Shown piece by piece: positions 15,691 to 23,453 of a stretch of DNA of 31,189 bases. The notes under the pieces were generated by a model, which saw only the letters and a list, made by a program, of their open reading frames with translations, had not been told where the DNA came from and ran no database searches. Location of the stretch: positions 1 to 31,189 of the forward strand of contig JAHEOA010000079.1 of assembly GCA_018609825.1 (NCBI GenBank). The letters run 5' to 3'. Every line of letters begins with the position of its first letter. Within the stretch, counting starts at the first letter, position 1. A program made the position numbers and the translations under genes. The DNA is from Candidatus Bipolaricaulota bacterium (GTDB lineage: Bacteria; Bipolaricaulota; Bipolaricaulia; RBG-16-55-9).

Positions 15691-16734
15691 ATGGCCGATC
15701 CGACCCGCGACGGACGCTTCGCCTATACGCTCGTGTCGCTGGCCGCCGTGATCGTCATCGTCGCCGGCATCGCCGCGGCGCAGTCGATCATCGTCCATCT
15801 CATGGTGGCGCTGTTCTTGTCCGTGATCAGCTACGGGGTCTATTCGCGACTGGCACGCTGGGGGGTGCCGTCGGGCCTGGCCATGATCCTGGTGATCCTG
15901 CTCGTCGTCGGGCTATTGGTGTCGTTGATCTTCCTCGTGAAGACGACCATCGATCAGTTCGGATCGACGCTCATGCAGTACCAGGGGCGATTCTCCGCGT
16001 GGCAAGCCGACATCAAGGCCTGGCTCAACGATTTGGGCCTGCCGGTCGAGGATCAGATGCTGGATCAGTATCTCAACCTGAACCGCGGCGTCCAACTGTT
16101 CACATCGCTTCTCAACACGCTGGGCAGCACGCTCTCCTCGGCGTCGCTCGTGATCGCGATGGTGGTCTTCATCCTCATGGAGGCCGCCCAGTTCACGCAC
16201 AAACTCCGCTCGGCGTTCCGGGACCCCGAGCCGATCCTGGAGTTCATCGACAAGTTCAACGACGCCATCGAGCGCTACTTCTCCATCAAGACCCTCATCA
16301 ACGTGGCATCGGGCGTCTTCATCGCCATCTGGACGGCCATATTCGGCGTGCAGTTTGCGCTGCTGTGGGGCATGTTGACGTTTCTGCTTAGCTACATCCC
16401 CTACTTCGGTACGGTCATCGCCGCGGTCCCGCCCATACTGATCGCGGGCCTGACGGCCGGCTGGCTCACGGCCGTGATCGTGGCGCTCGGCTTTCTGGCG
16501 ATGGGCATCCTGCTGGGCAACTACCTGGAGCCGCGCATCTTCGGCCAAGGGATGGGGCTGTCGATTCTCGTCGTCTTCGTGTCCATGCTGTTCTGGGGCT
16601 GGATTCTCGGGCTGATCGGGATGATCTTCACGGTGCCGTTGACGGTGGCGCTGAAGCTCGGCTTCGAAAGCAGTCCCCGTACGCGCTGGATCGCGCTGTT
16701 GCTGGCCGATCGGCCGCCCTACGTAGAGTCCTGA
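15691..16734 (+). CDS. AI-2E family transporter
   Basis: 347 residues from the ATG at 15691 (MADPTRDGRFAYTLVS); an in-frame ATG 18 nt upstream lies inside the promoter -10. About eight hydrophobic segments are arranged as two N-terminal pairs, a soluble stretch (residues ~80-150, with TIDQFGSTLMQYQGRFSAWQ), then a C-terminal bundle with FLLSYIPYFGTVIAAVPP and GNYLEPRIFGQGMGLS. That layout is the hallmark of the AI-2E / YdgG-PerM family. Family members have been linked to autoinducer-2 export, Na+/H+ antiport or general efflux; which applies here is unknown. It stands alone between remnants and a tRNA. Confidence 0.88.
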   Translation: MADPTRDGRFAYTLVSLAAVIVIVAGIAAAQSIIVHLMVALFLSVISYGVYSRLARWGVPSGLAMILVILLVVGLLVSLIFLVKTTIDQFGSTLMQYQGRFSAWQADIKAWLNDLGLPVEDQMLDQYLNLNRGVQLFTSLLNTLGSTLSSASLVIAMVVFILMEAAQFTHKLRSAFRDPEPILEFIDKFNDAIERYFSIKTLINVASGVFIAIWTAIFGVQFALLWGMLTFLLSYIPYFGTVIAAVPPILIAGLTAGWLTAVIVALGFLAMGILLGNYLEPRIFGQGMGLSILVVFVSMLFWGWILGLIGMIFTVPLTVALKLGFESSPRTRWIALLLADRPPYVES

Positions 16735-16844
16735 CGCGATCAGCCTGCGGCGGACAGAGTGGGGTCCGCATCGACTGCTGGCGCTGGCCGGTCCTCATCG
16801 TTCGTGGCCAGGGCGTGGAGGACCAGAATCACGCCGAGGGAGGC
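16735..16844. other. non-coding stretch with weak inverted repeats
   Basis: No credible gene. GCGGAC (16750-16755) pairs with GTCCGC (16764-16769), and GGTCCTC (16790-16796) pairs with GAGGACC (16818-16824). Neither has a T-run, so a terminator for the AI-2E gene is possible but not shown. Confidence 0.35.
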
Positions 16845-16882
16845 GGGAAATAAATGAGGGACGCGAGGATCTCGCGTCCCTC
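16845..16882 (-). terminator. rho-independent terminator of tRNA-fMet
   Basis: A perfect 12-bp stem (GAGGGACGCGAG with CTCGCGTCCCTC, 16856-16882) with a 3-nt loop begins 7 nt after the tRNA 3' end on the minus strand. It is followed by ATTTATTT. Confidence 0.85.
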
Positions 16883-16888
16883 TGCATC

Positions 16889-16964
16889 TGGTTGCGGGGG
16901 CCGGATTCGAACCGGCAACCTCCGGGTTATGAGCCCGACGAGCTTCCTGTTGCTCCACCCCGCA
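16889..16964 (-). tRNA. initiator tRNA-fMet (CAU)
   Basis: 76 nt including an encoded CCA. Acceptor TGCGGGG/CCCCGCA, D-stem GAGC/GCTC, anticodon arm TCGGG-CTCATAA-CCCGG, T-arm GCCGG-TTCGAAT-CCGGC. Three G-C pairs in the anticodon stem and A11:U24 in the D-stem mark it as initiator rather than elongator. Position 1:72 is U:A, not the C:A mismatch of E. coli. It has its own promoter and terminator. Confidence 0.95.
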
Positions 16965-16975
16965 CGCTCGTCCGC

Positions 16976-17004
16976 ATTATAGACAGCCCCACAGCCGGTT
17001 TCAA
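16976..17004 (-). promoter_or_regulatory. strong promoter of tRNA-fMet
   Basis: Minus strand -35 TTGAAA (16999-17004), a 17-nt spacer, -10 TATAAT (16976-16981), which ends 11 nt before the mature tRNA 5' end. Confidence 0.85.
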
Positions 17005-17099
17005 GTCAACTCGCGCCAGACGCCCCCAATGCTGCGGCGCGCGGGACGAATGTCCGTGGCTCCTCGGACCGGCGCAATCGGTCAGGCGTCGTGTCGGTG

Positions 17100-17128
17100 T
17101 TACGCTCGCGCCTCGCCGGAGTTACCTA
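17100..17128 (+). promoter_or_regulatory. possible promoter of the 69-residue ORF
   Basis: -35 TTACGC (17100-17105), a 17-nt spacer, -10 TACCTA (17123-17128). It lies 8 nt before the ATG at 17137. A weak match, but its placement repeats the arrangement seen at other genes here. Confidence 0.3.
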
Positions 17129-17136
17129 TCCTCGCC

Positions 17137-17346
17137 ATGTACTGGGTCAGTCACGTCACCGCCGGACAGGAACATGAGAGCGCGCTGCGAGCCCTGGAGG
17201 CGTTCCTCAACGACGAGGCCGAATACATTGAGGCGATCGTGCACATCTCGCCGCAGTATCCCGACGATGAGTCTGAGCTGTTCCCCGAAACGTCCCGTGT
17301 ACCGGAACCGGTTGCCTTCACCGTCGTGCTGAGGATCACGGACTGA
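17137..17346 (+). CDS. small uncharacterised protein (69 residues)
   Basis: The ATG at 17137 opens MYWVSHVTAGQEHESALRAL, followed by EAFLNDEAEYIEAIVHISPQ and VAFTVVLRITD. The composition (amphipathic helix then beta-strand-like segment, acidic overall) and end pattern look like a real small cytoplasmic protein. An in-frame extension upstream to 17029 is Arg/Cys-rich and unlikely. No family is recognised. There is no Shine-Dalgarno; the ATG lies 8 nt after a possible -10. It is bounded by tRNA-fMet (divergent) and the frameshifted YbaK gene (convergent). Confidence 0.5.
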   Translation: MYWVSHVTAGQEHESALRALEAFLNDEAEYIEAIVHISPQYPDDESELFPETSRVPEPVAFTVVLRITD

Positions 17347-17382
17347 GACACGGCTCGATCAGGCTTTGCTATCCCGATGGGC

Positions 17383-17951
17383 TCATGCCGATTTGCTGAT
17401 CTCGACCACGGAGGGTTCGGTCAGGCCCCGGCGGTCATCCATGGCCAGCGCCACGGAGGCGGGTCGGTGCCCGCAGTTGCAGGCGACGCGCTCGTTCTCG
17501 AACCTCGCCGGATCGACGTAGGGGGCCAACCCGAGCAGGAGGCCAAACGGCGGAACGCCACCGGGCAGGCGCCATCAATCAGTTCCTCGACTTCCCCCGC
17601 CTCGGCGAAGCGGACGTCCTGGAGGCGCAGGTTCCGCTTGAACTTCGCCCGGTCGAGCTGGCCATCCACAGGCAGGACGAACAGGGCCAAGGACTTGCCG
17701 AGGCCTGGCTTTCGGGTGCGCGCGACCATGGCCTTGGCGCCCTGTCCCAGCGCGTGGCCCGGCCGCGCGGCGGCTGGCTCTTCGCTGGTGCGTACCGGCT
17801 CGTGCTCGAAGAACGCCTGGTCCACCCCCGCGCTGGAACGATGGCGGCAATCGCAGCAACAACGGGGTGACAGAGCGTTGCCATCGCGACCTCCGGGTGT
17901 CGGGGTTGCCCCGGGTCTGGCGCTGTCGCGCATTTGGAAGGCATGGCTCAA
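17383..17951 (-). pseudogene. YbaK/ProX-like aminoacyl-tRNA deacylase, frameshifted
   Basis: Family motifs occur in order but in two frames. Frame A holds FFEHEPVRTSEE, GAKAMVART, LALFVLPVDGQLDRAKFK, LQDVRFAEAGEVEELIDGACP. At about 17561-17565 (a CCC run on the coding strand) the frame must shift by one base to reach GGVPPFGLLLGLAPYVDPAR, NERVACNCGHRPASVALAMD and a TGA at 17383. GGVPPFG is the characteristic substrate-pocket loop, and the invariant Lys of GAKAMV is kept. Intact relatives hydrolyse mischarged tRNAs such as Cys-tRNA(Pro) or Ala-tRNA(Pro). One missing C would explain the break. The first ~40 codons of frame A do not look like YbaK, so the 5' end is also uncertain or damaged. Confidence 0.78.
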
Positions 17952-18089
17952 ACGCGCGCATCACGGCGCCGTAGTCCAAACAGCCGTTGGGGCAGTGCCA
18001 TGGCGACGATCTCAGCATCCATGGTGCGCGCCGTGAGATGAGGGTTTATCGGCGCGTTGCAAGCCCTATTGCGCTTCGATGGTTCCGGG

Positions 18090-18172
18090 TGCCGGGGGCG
18101 GGACTTGAACCCGCACGGGGAGTCCCCAAGGGATTTTAAGTCCCTCGCGTCTGCCTGTTCCGCCACCCCGGC
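18090..18172 (-). tRNA. tRNA-Leu (UAA)
   Basis: 83 nt without CCA. Acceptor GCCGGGG/CCCCGGC, anticodon arm AGGGA-CTTAAAA-TCCCT with anticodon TAA, long variable arm (TGGGGACTCCCC), T-arm GCGGG-TTCAAGT-CCCGC, discriminator A. After it the DNA reads CCC rather than CCA, so the terminal A must be added post-transcriptionally, unlike the nearby tRNA-fMet. Confidence 0.95.
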
Positions 18173-18189
18173 CAATCCGTCAAAGCTCC

Positions 18190-18218
18190 ATTCTAGACGG
18201 CGTGCCCGTCCGCATCAA
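18190..18218 (-). promoter_or_regulatory. promoter of tRNA-Leu
   Basis: Minus strand -35 TTGATG (18213-18218), a 17-nt spacer, -10 TAGAAT (18190-18195), 17 nt before the mature tRNA. Confidence 0.75.
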
Positions 18219-18273
18219 GACGGACGGATGATGCGGATTTGGCCTGCCCGAGCCGAGCTATCCAGAAACGAGC

Positions 18274-20079
18274 TCAGAGATGACGCGCGAGGAAGTCAGC
18301 GATCCGGGGATACGCGTCCAGCTTGTTGGCCAGCTTGACCAGCCCGTGGCCCTCGTCCTCGTAACGCAGGTACGCCACGGGATGGTTCCGCGCCCGAAGC
18401 CGTTCCACGATCTGTTCGGCCTCGCTGACGGGCACGCGCGGGTCGTTCGCCCCATGAATGACCATCACCGGCGCCGTGATCCGATCGACCTTGTGGATCG
18501 GCGAGATGGCCGTCAACAGCTCGCGGTCGCGCTCGAGTGAGCCGTACTCGGCTTCACGCAGATGCCGCCGCCACGGTCCCGTGTTCTCCAGGAACGTGAC
18601 GAAGTTGGCGATGCCGACGATGTCGACGCCAGCTGCCCAGAGATGGGGGTAGGTGGTGAGCGCAGCCAAGACCATGAACCCGCCGTAGCTGCCGCCCATG
18701 ACGGCGATCCGATCCGGATCGGCTCCACCAGCGTCCGTCAGCCAGTGGACGGCGTACTGCAGATCGGCGACGGCGTCCATGCGATGTTCAACGTCGTCGA
18801 GGTGCGAGAACGACGTGCCGTATCCCGTCGAGCCGCGCACGTTGGTCGCGAGGACGCCGTAGCCGCGATGGGTGAAATACTGAACGACGGGATTGAAGTC
18901 GGGCCGGAACTGGCTTTCCGGTCCGCCGTGCACGTAGACGACGACGGGCAGCTTCCCATCGACGGCGTGAGGTCGATAGTAGAACGCCGGAATCTGTCGG
19001 TCGTCGAACGTGGGATAGTGGATCAGTTCCGGTTCAACCAGTTCGCTCGGAGGGATGCCGGCCCGCGCGCTGCGCGTGACGCGTTCAGGCTTCGCTTCGT
19101 TGAGATCAACGGTCCAGACGTCGGGATTGTGTCGGGCGCCGCAGAACGTGAACGCCAATCGGGAGCCGTCGGGCGAGAACGTCAGGGGCGCGGCGTCGGG
19201 CCGGGCGCCGATGATGCCGGATGGCATACCTTCCATCTGGGACCGAGCACCCGTCCCCAGATCGAGAACCCAGAGCTCGGCATATCCATCGACGTTGAGC
19301 GCGTAGGCGATCCGGTCGCCTCTCGGAGAGAGCGCGAGATGCTCGGCATCCCAATCGGTGTCCGCCAAAAGCTCGATCTGGCCCGTCTGAACGTGGATCG
19401 TCGCCGGCGCGAGGTACTCGCGCTCGTGATCGGTCAGGCAGACGATCCGCTCGCCGTCCATTAGCCACCGGGCATCCGCAAATCGGGCGGCGGCCGACTC
19501 GGGCGTCACCCGCGTCGCTTCGCCCGTATCCAGCTCCAGGACGAACAGCTCCTGATGCAGCAACGAGTGGGCCTTTCCGATCAACAGCTTCCGCCCATCG
19601 GGGGACCAGTCGGTGACGCTGCGCATCCCTTCGGCTTCCAGCACCGGCGTCGGTTCCCCGTCCGGAATCGACTGGATGAAGACGTCGAAGTGTGCGGCGT
19701 GGCGACGGTTGGCCGTGTAGGCGATCTGGGTCCCATCGGGCGAGAACGTGCCGAACGTGTGGATGGCGGCGGGCTGATCCGTGAGCGGCCGGACGTCGGC
19801 GCCGTCGTCGCTCAAATAGAACAGCTGCTGGCGCTCGTCCCCGCCGGCGTCCATGCCGAAGACGAGCTCGGGGCGAACGGGCGAGCTCTTGACCGTGCTG
19901 ACGCGCTCCTGGCCGAAGGTGAGTTGCTCGGGCCAGGCGCCAGGCCGGTCAATTTGGAACACCTGGGGTAACCCCGTGATGTCAGCGATAAACAGGAGAT
20001 GCACGCCGTCATGGCTGAACGACGGCGCGTACGCGCTCTGCACGTTCAGGAAGCGGTCGAAGGAAAACGGGTGGACCAT
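18274..20079 (-). CDS. S9-family prolyl oligopeptidase / acylaminoacyl-peptidase
   Basis: 601 residues from the ATG at 20079 (MVHPFSFDRFLNVQ); a frame extension to a TTG at 20118 is less likely. The N-terminal ~330 residues form a beta-propeller with repeated FSPDG/LSPRG and WxPDG blades (SFSHDGVHLLFIAD, TFSPDGTQIAY, DWSPDGRKLL, TFSPDGSRLAF). The C-terminal alpha/beta hydrolase carries VVYVHGGPESQFRPDF, nucleophile Ser in MGGSYGGF (about 464), Asp in HGANDPRVP (about 546) and His in DEGHGL (about 578). No signal peptide, so it is probably a cytoplasmic peptidase for short peptides. It lies 54 nt after topA on the same strand and is probably co-transcribed. Confidence 0.93.
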   Translation of the reverse strand: MVHPFSFDRFLNVQSAYAPSFSHDGVHLLFIADITGLPQVFQIDRPGAWPEQLTFGQERVSTVKSSPVRPELVFGMDAGGDERQQLFYLSDDGADVRPLTDQPAAIHTFGTFSPDGTQIAYTANRRHAAHFDVFIQSIPDGEPTPVLEAEGMRSVTDWSPDGRKLLIGKAHSLLHQELFVLELDTGEATRVTPESAAARFADARWLMDGERIVCLTDHEREYLAPATIHVQTGQIELLADTDWDAEHLALSPRGDRIAYALNVDGYAELWVLDLGTGARSQMEGMPSGIIGARPDAAPLTFSPDGSRLAFTFCGARHNPDVWTVDLNEAKPERVTRSARAGIPPSELVEPELIHYPTFDDRQIPAFYYRPHAVDGKLPVVVYVHGGPESQFRPDFNPVVQYFTHRGYGVLATNVRGSTGYGTSFSHLDDVEHRMDAVADLQYAVHWLTDAGGADPDRIAVMGGSYGGFMVLAALTTYPHLWAAGVDIVGIANFVTFLENTGPWRRHLREAEYGSLERDRELLTAISPIHKVDRITAPVMVIHGANDPRVPVSEAEQIVERLRARNHPVAYLRYEDEGHGLVKLANKLDAYPRIADFLARHL

Positions 20080-20133
20080 GGGGATGCGTTTGTATGCCGC
20101 GTCGAGGCGATCGTGCAAACGGGTGCGAACCGC

Positions 20134-22443
20134 TCAGGCCGTGGACGTGGCCTCCTCGTCCGGGTCGGGGAGCGCTTCCTCGTGGCCGCAGCTTTTGTTG
20201 GTGCAGGCGAGCTTCTCCTTCAGCTCCACGACCACGCCCTCGTCGCACTCGGGACAGAGCTTGACCGGCTTCTGGTTGACCGCGAAGTTGCAGTCGGGAA
20301 AGCCCGAACAGCCGTAGAACGGCTTCCGTCGCTTGCGCGAATACCGCTCGACGATGTCGCGACCGCAGCGCGGGCACGGGACCTCCGTGGAGATCGGCTC
20401 GGTCGTCTTGCAGTCGGGATAGTTGGTGCAGCCCCAGAAGCGCCCGTAGCGCCCCTCTTTGAGCTCCATGGACGCCCCGCAGGTCGGGCACGTCCGCTCC
20501 GGCATTTCGGCCCTGAGCTGCTCCTTCTCCTGATGGTGCTGCTCGAGGCTCTCCTCGACGATGACGGTCCGATCCCGGTAGGCGTACTCCAGCTGCTCAT
20601 AGGGAAAGTCGATTGTCTGCTTGCAGTCGGGATATTGCGAGCAACCGAGGAACGCGCTGCCCTTCCAGAAACGGACTTCCATCGGCGAGCCGCACTTCGG
20701 GCACGACACGTCGGTCAGGACGCGGAACTTTCGCTCCTCGCGCGCCAATTCCTCTTCGACTTGGGTGAGGCGCTTGGACAGCGGCCCGTAGAACTCCTGG
20801 AGCACCTCCACGCGCGAACGGTCGCCCTCGCTGACCTTGTCCAGTTCCTCTTCCATATGGGCCGTGAACTGCTCCTCGACAGTGAGCGGGAAATAGGCCT
20901 TCAAAAAGTCCGTGGCGATGAAGCCGAGCAGCGTCGGCCGCAGCGAGCCGCCCTTCACCTTGACCACGTAGTTCCGATCCTGAATGGTAGAGACGATCGA
21001 AGCGTAAGTGCTCGGGCGCCCGATCTCCTTGTCCTCGAGTTCCTTGACGAGCGTCGCCTCGCTGAAACGCTTCGGCGGCTCGGTGAAGTGCTGGTCAGGC
21101 AGGATCGCCTTGAGCGTCAGCCGATCGCCCTCGCTCAGGTCGGGAATCTCGATGCCCTCGTCCTTGAGCGGCGGCATCTCCCAGACCTTCAGGAAGCCAT
21201 CGAAGACGAGCGTGCTCCCCCTGGCGCGGAGTTGATAGTCGCCCGCCTTGAGCGTGACCTCGCGGCGATTGTAGCGGGCCTCGGCCATCTGGGTGGCCAC
21301 GAAGCGCTCCCAGATCAGCTTGTAGAGCCGGTGTTGATCGCGGTTCAAGAACGGCTTGACGTCCTCCGGCGTTCGATTCACGTCGGTGGGCCGGATCGCC
21401 TCGTGCGCGTCCTGCGCCGCCTTCTTGTTCTTGAACACCCGCGGCTTCGCCGACAGATACGTGTCGCCGAAGCTCGACTGAATGAGCTCTCGGGCCGAGT
21501 CGCGGGCGCCCTCGGCGACCCGCAGCGAGTCCGTGCGCATGTAGGTGATGAGCCCCTCGTGGCCCGACTCCAGCTCGACGCCCTCGTAGAGCTGCTGGGC
21601 GATCTGCATCGTCTTCTTCGGCGAGAACTTCAACATCGACGACGCCGTCTGTTGCAGCGAACTGGTGATGAACGGCGGCGAGGGCGAGCGCGTCGTCTCG
21701 CTTTCGGCCATCGAACTGACGGCCAAGCCGGGATCTTGAGCCAGCTCATGGAGCTCCTGACCGATCCGATCGGCCTCGCCCTTACTGGGGATCTCGGGCT
21801 TCTTGTTCTTGTATCGCGAGAGTTGCGCCACGAACTCGCTGCCGTTGGCGACTTGGGCGTCGATGGTCCAGTATTCCTGCGGCTCAAACTCCTGAATCTC
21901 CAGCTCCCGGTCGGCAATGAGCCGGAGCGCGACGCTCTGAACGCGTCCGGCCGACAGCCCCTCAAAGCGGTTGCTCGCCAGCGACTTCGACATCAGCGGA
22001 CTGATCAGATAACCGACCAGTCGATCGAGGATGCGCCGCGCCCGCTGGGCTTCCACCTTTTCGCGGTTCAGCTCGCGCGGGTTCTCGATCGCCTCCTGAA
22101 TGACGCCTTTGGTGATCTCGTTGAAGACGACGCGCTCGTAGGCCGTCTCCTTCTTGTGATCGAGGACCTCATAGAGGTCGAAGGCGATCGCCTCGCCCTC
22201 GCGGTCGTTGTCGGTCGCCAGATAGACCGTCTCGGCGCCCTCGACAGCCCTCTTGAGTTCAGGCAGCGACTTCTTGTTCGTCACCACGAGCTTCGGCTCG
22301 AAGTCGTTCTCGATGTCGACGGCCAGCTCGCGCTCGGGCAGGTCGCGCACGTGGCCGTAGGAGCTGAGCACCTTGAACTCCGGCCCCAAGTAGCGCTCGA
22401 TCGTGCGTGACTTGGTGGGAGATTCGACGATCACCAGTTTCAC
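20134..22443 (-). CDS. topA: DNA topoisomerase I
   Basis: 769 residues from a GTG at 22443 (MKLVIVESPTKSRTIERYLG), chosen because AAGGAG lies 9 nt upstream. A TTG three codons earlier abuts that site and is rejected. The Toprim domain has Glu7 and the DND metal site at ATDNDREGE (78-84). RFEGLSAGRVQSVALRLI follows, with catalytic Tyr301 in LITYMRTDS. The C-terminal ~190 residues hold several Cys4 zinc ribbons (CPKCG...GCSQYPDC, CPTCG...GCTNYPDC, CPRCG...GCSGFPDC, CPECD...CTNKSC). It relaxes negative supercoils by type IA single-strand passage. It has a consensus promoter 145 nt upstream, so there is a long 5' leader. Confidence 0.97.
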   Translation of the reverse strand: MKLVIVESPTKSRTIERYLGPEFKVLSSYGHVRDLPERELAVDIENDFEPKLVVTNKKSLPELKRAVEGAETVYLATDNDREGEAIAFDLYEVLDHKKETAYERVVFNEITKGVIQEAIENPRELNREKVEAQRARRILDRLVGYLISPLMSKSLASNRFEGLSAGRVQSVALRLIADRELEIQEFEPQEYWTIDAQVANGSEFVAQLSRYKNKKPEIPSKGEADRIGQELHELAQDPGLAVSSMAESETTRSPSPPFITSSLQQTASSMLKFSPKKTMQIAQQLYEGVELESGHEGLITYMRTDSLRVAEGARDSARELIQSSFGDTYLSAKPRVFKNKKAAQDAHEAIRPTDVNRTPEDVKPFLNRDQHRLYKLIWERFVATQMAEARYNRREVTLKAGDYQLRARGSTLVFDGFLKVWEMPPLKDEGIEIPDLSEGDRLTLKAILPDQHFTEPPKRFSEATLVKELEDKEIGRPSTYASIVSTIQDRNYVVKVKGGSLRPTLLGFIATDFLKAYFPLTVEEQFTAHMEEELDKVSEGDRSRVEVLQEFYGPLSKRLTQVEEELAREERKFRVLTDVSCPKCGSPMEVRFWKGSAFLGCSQYPDCKQTIDFPYEQLEYAYRDRTVIVEESLEQHHQEKEQLRAEMPERTCPTCGASMELKEGRYGRFWGCTNYPDCKTTEPISTEVPCPRCGRDIVERYSRKRRKPFYGCSGFPDCNFAVNQKPVKLCPECDEGVVVELKEKLACTNKSCGHEEALPDPDEEATSTA

Positions 22444-22587
22444 GATTTGCAACTCCTTCGCATGTCAGTCGGACACCTTGTCGGTCATTTCGGATCACGA
22501 ACTATCGGCTTCGGGCCGTGCTGCGAGCGTATCGCCGGAAATCGCGTATGCTTGCGACAGATCGCGACACCGCGCAATCGGGCTCGC
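22444..22587 (-). other. ~135-nt 5' leader of topA
   Basis: Non-coding stretch between the topA promoter and start. It contains repeated TGTCGC (in TGTCGCGATCTGTCGCAAGC), a small CGGC-CCGAA-GCCG hairpin, and the AAGGAG ribosome site at its end. A regulatory leader or small RNA is possible; no known riboswitch is recognised. Confidence 0.4.
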
Positions 22588-22616
22588 ATTATAGGCGGGC
22601 GCCAAAATCCTGTCAA
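22588..22616 (-). promoter_or_regulatory. topA: perfect-consensus sigma-70 promoter upstream of topA
   Basis: Minus strand -35 TTGACA (22611-22616), a 17-nt spacer, -10 TATAAT (22588-22593): all twelve consensus bases at optimal spacing, the strongest match in the window. Confidence 0.88.
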
Positions 22617-22625
22617 GGACGGTAA

Positions 22626-23318
22626 TTACGCGGGTGCGCGCGTGAGCGCGCGCAGCACATCGTGGAAGGTGTCGAAGGGATGATAGCCGAGACCCGCGGC
22701 CTGACAGAGCTCGGCCAGCTTGCGTCGGGCGAAGATCTCGTTCGCTTCCTGGGCGGCACGAAAGTCGTTCGAGCCGTCCCCGATAAAGATGGCCCGCTCG
22801 TGGCCATCGCGATGGGCCCGGACGTGGCCGTCCTTGCAGTTGCCCAGTCGACAGGCGCAGTCGGGCTGGCGATAGGGGAACTCGATGCGCCGGAATCGCC
22901 CCTGGGCATCGAAGACCCCACGGTCGCCATAGACGGGGAGATGGCCGAGGCCATCCCGTTCCAGGACGGCCCGAATCAGAAAATCCAGGGCCTCGCTGAC
23001 GATGTGGATCGTATGGCCCTCCCGCTCACAGAACGCCACGAAGTCGGTAAATCCGGGCCGGAAATCGATCGTCTGGCGCGCGAACGCGATCATGTCCGCT
23101 CTCGACTGCCCCGCCAGCATGTTGAACTGGGTGCGAACACAGTCGTAGAAGGAAATCTCCCCGTTCATGAGCTGCTCGTCGAGCGTCTGCCAGTCGCCGT
23201 CCACAAACCGATCGAGCAGCCGATTGGAGGCGATCTGCTCCACGGCGGTGCCGTCGAAGTCGACGAAGAAGATCGTCTTGGCTTGGCCCAAGCTTCCGAT
23301 GCGTCCCACGTGTCCCAT
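22626..23318 (-). CDS. HAD phosphatase, MtnX/SerB-like
   Basis: 230 residues. Motif I is DFDGTA (about residues 20-25), motif II Ser in HIVSEALDFLIRA, and motifs III/IV Lys in NCKDGHV with IGDGSNDFRAAQEA. The CACRLGNCK segment, a Cys cluster before the Lys, is typical of MtnX-like 2-hydroxy-3-keto-5-methylthiopentenyl-1-phosphate phosphatases of methionine salvage. SerB-type phosphoserine phosphatase is the main alternative. No other methionine-salvage gene is in the window, so the specific function is unproven. The 182 nt between its stop and topA contain the consensus topA promoter. It is divergent from perR. Confidence 0.78.
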   Translation of the reverse strand: MGHVGRIGSLGQAKTIFFVDFDGTAVEQIASNRLLDRFVDGDWQTLDEQLMNGEISFYDCVRTQFNMLAGQSRADMIAFARQTIDFRPGFTDFVAFCEREGHTIHIVSEALDFLIRAVLERDGLGHLPVYGDRGVFDAQGRFRRIEFPYRQPDCACRLGNCKDGHVRAHRDGHERAIFIGDGSNDFRAAQEANEIFARRKLAELCQAAGLGYHPFDTFHDVLRALTRAPA

Positions 23319-23327
23319 GCGACGACG

Positions 23328-23333
23328 ATTCTA
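23328..23333 (-). promoter_or_regulatory. -10 element of the HAD phosphatase gene (near-leaderless)
   Basis: Minus strand TAGAAT ends 9 nt before the ATG at 23318 and no Shine-Dalgarno is present. No good -35 hexamer is seen at 16-18 nt upstream, so only the -10 is claimed. Confidence 0.4.
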
Positions 23334-23409
23334 ATCCATCCGGCCTCGCCGCGCACATGACGCCGTCGGCGGGTTCGCATTTCCACAGAGTAGCGGGTCG
23401 ATAACTCCC

Positions 23410-23438
23410 TTGACCGCGAATTGTACTTAGTCTAAAAT
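23410..23438 (+). promoter_or_regulatory. promoter of perR-catalase operon
   Basis: -35 TTGACC (23410-23415), a 17-nt spacer, -10 TAAAAT (23433-23438). Transcription would start near 23445, just upstream of the GTG at 23454. Confidence 0.75.
23421..23435. promoter_or_regulatory. candidate PerR box overlapping the perR promoter
   Basis: TTGTACTTAGTCTAA matches 10 of the 14 defined positions of the Bacillus PerR consensus TTATAATNATTATAA and is partly symmetric. It covers the spacer and the start of the -10, where a bound repressor would block RNA polymerase. Autoregulation by the gene directly downstream is the natural reading. Confidence 0.5.
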
Positions 23439-23453
23439 CGGAATCAGATTCGA

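Noticed and set aside
16740..16958. Minus-strand 72-codon frame overlapping tRNA-fMet
   Set aside because: It starts inside the tRNA and crosses its terminator stem; the 'NPEVAGSNPAPATR'-like translation is the known artefact of reading through a tRNA T-arm.
17948..18175. Minus-strand 75-codon frame over tRNA-Leu
   Set aside because: Translation of the tRNA itself ('GFKSRPRH'-type artefact).
19999..22410. Very long plus-strand open frame (803 codons) opposite topA
   Set aside because: It is the antisense shadow of topA, whose domains are unmistakable; the plus-strand translation has no recognisable motif and biased Arg/Leu/Val content typical of shadows in GC-rich DNA.
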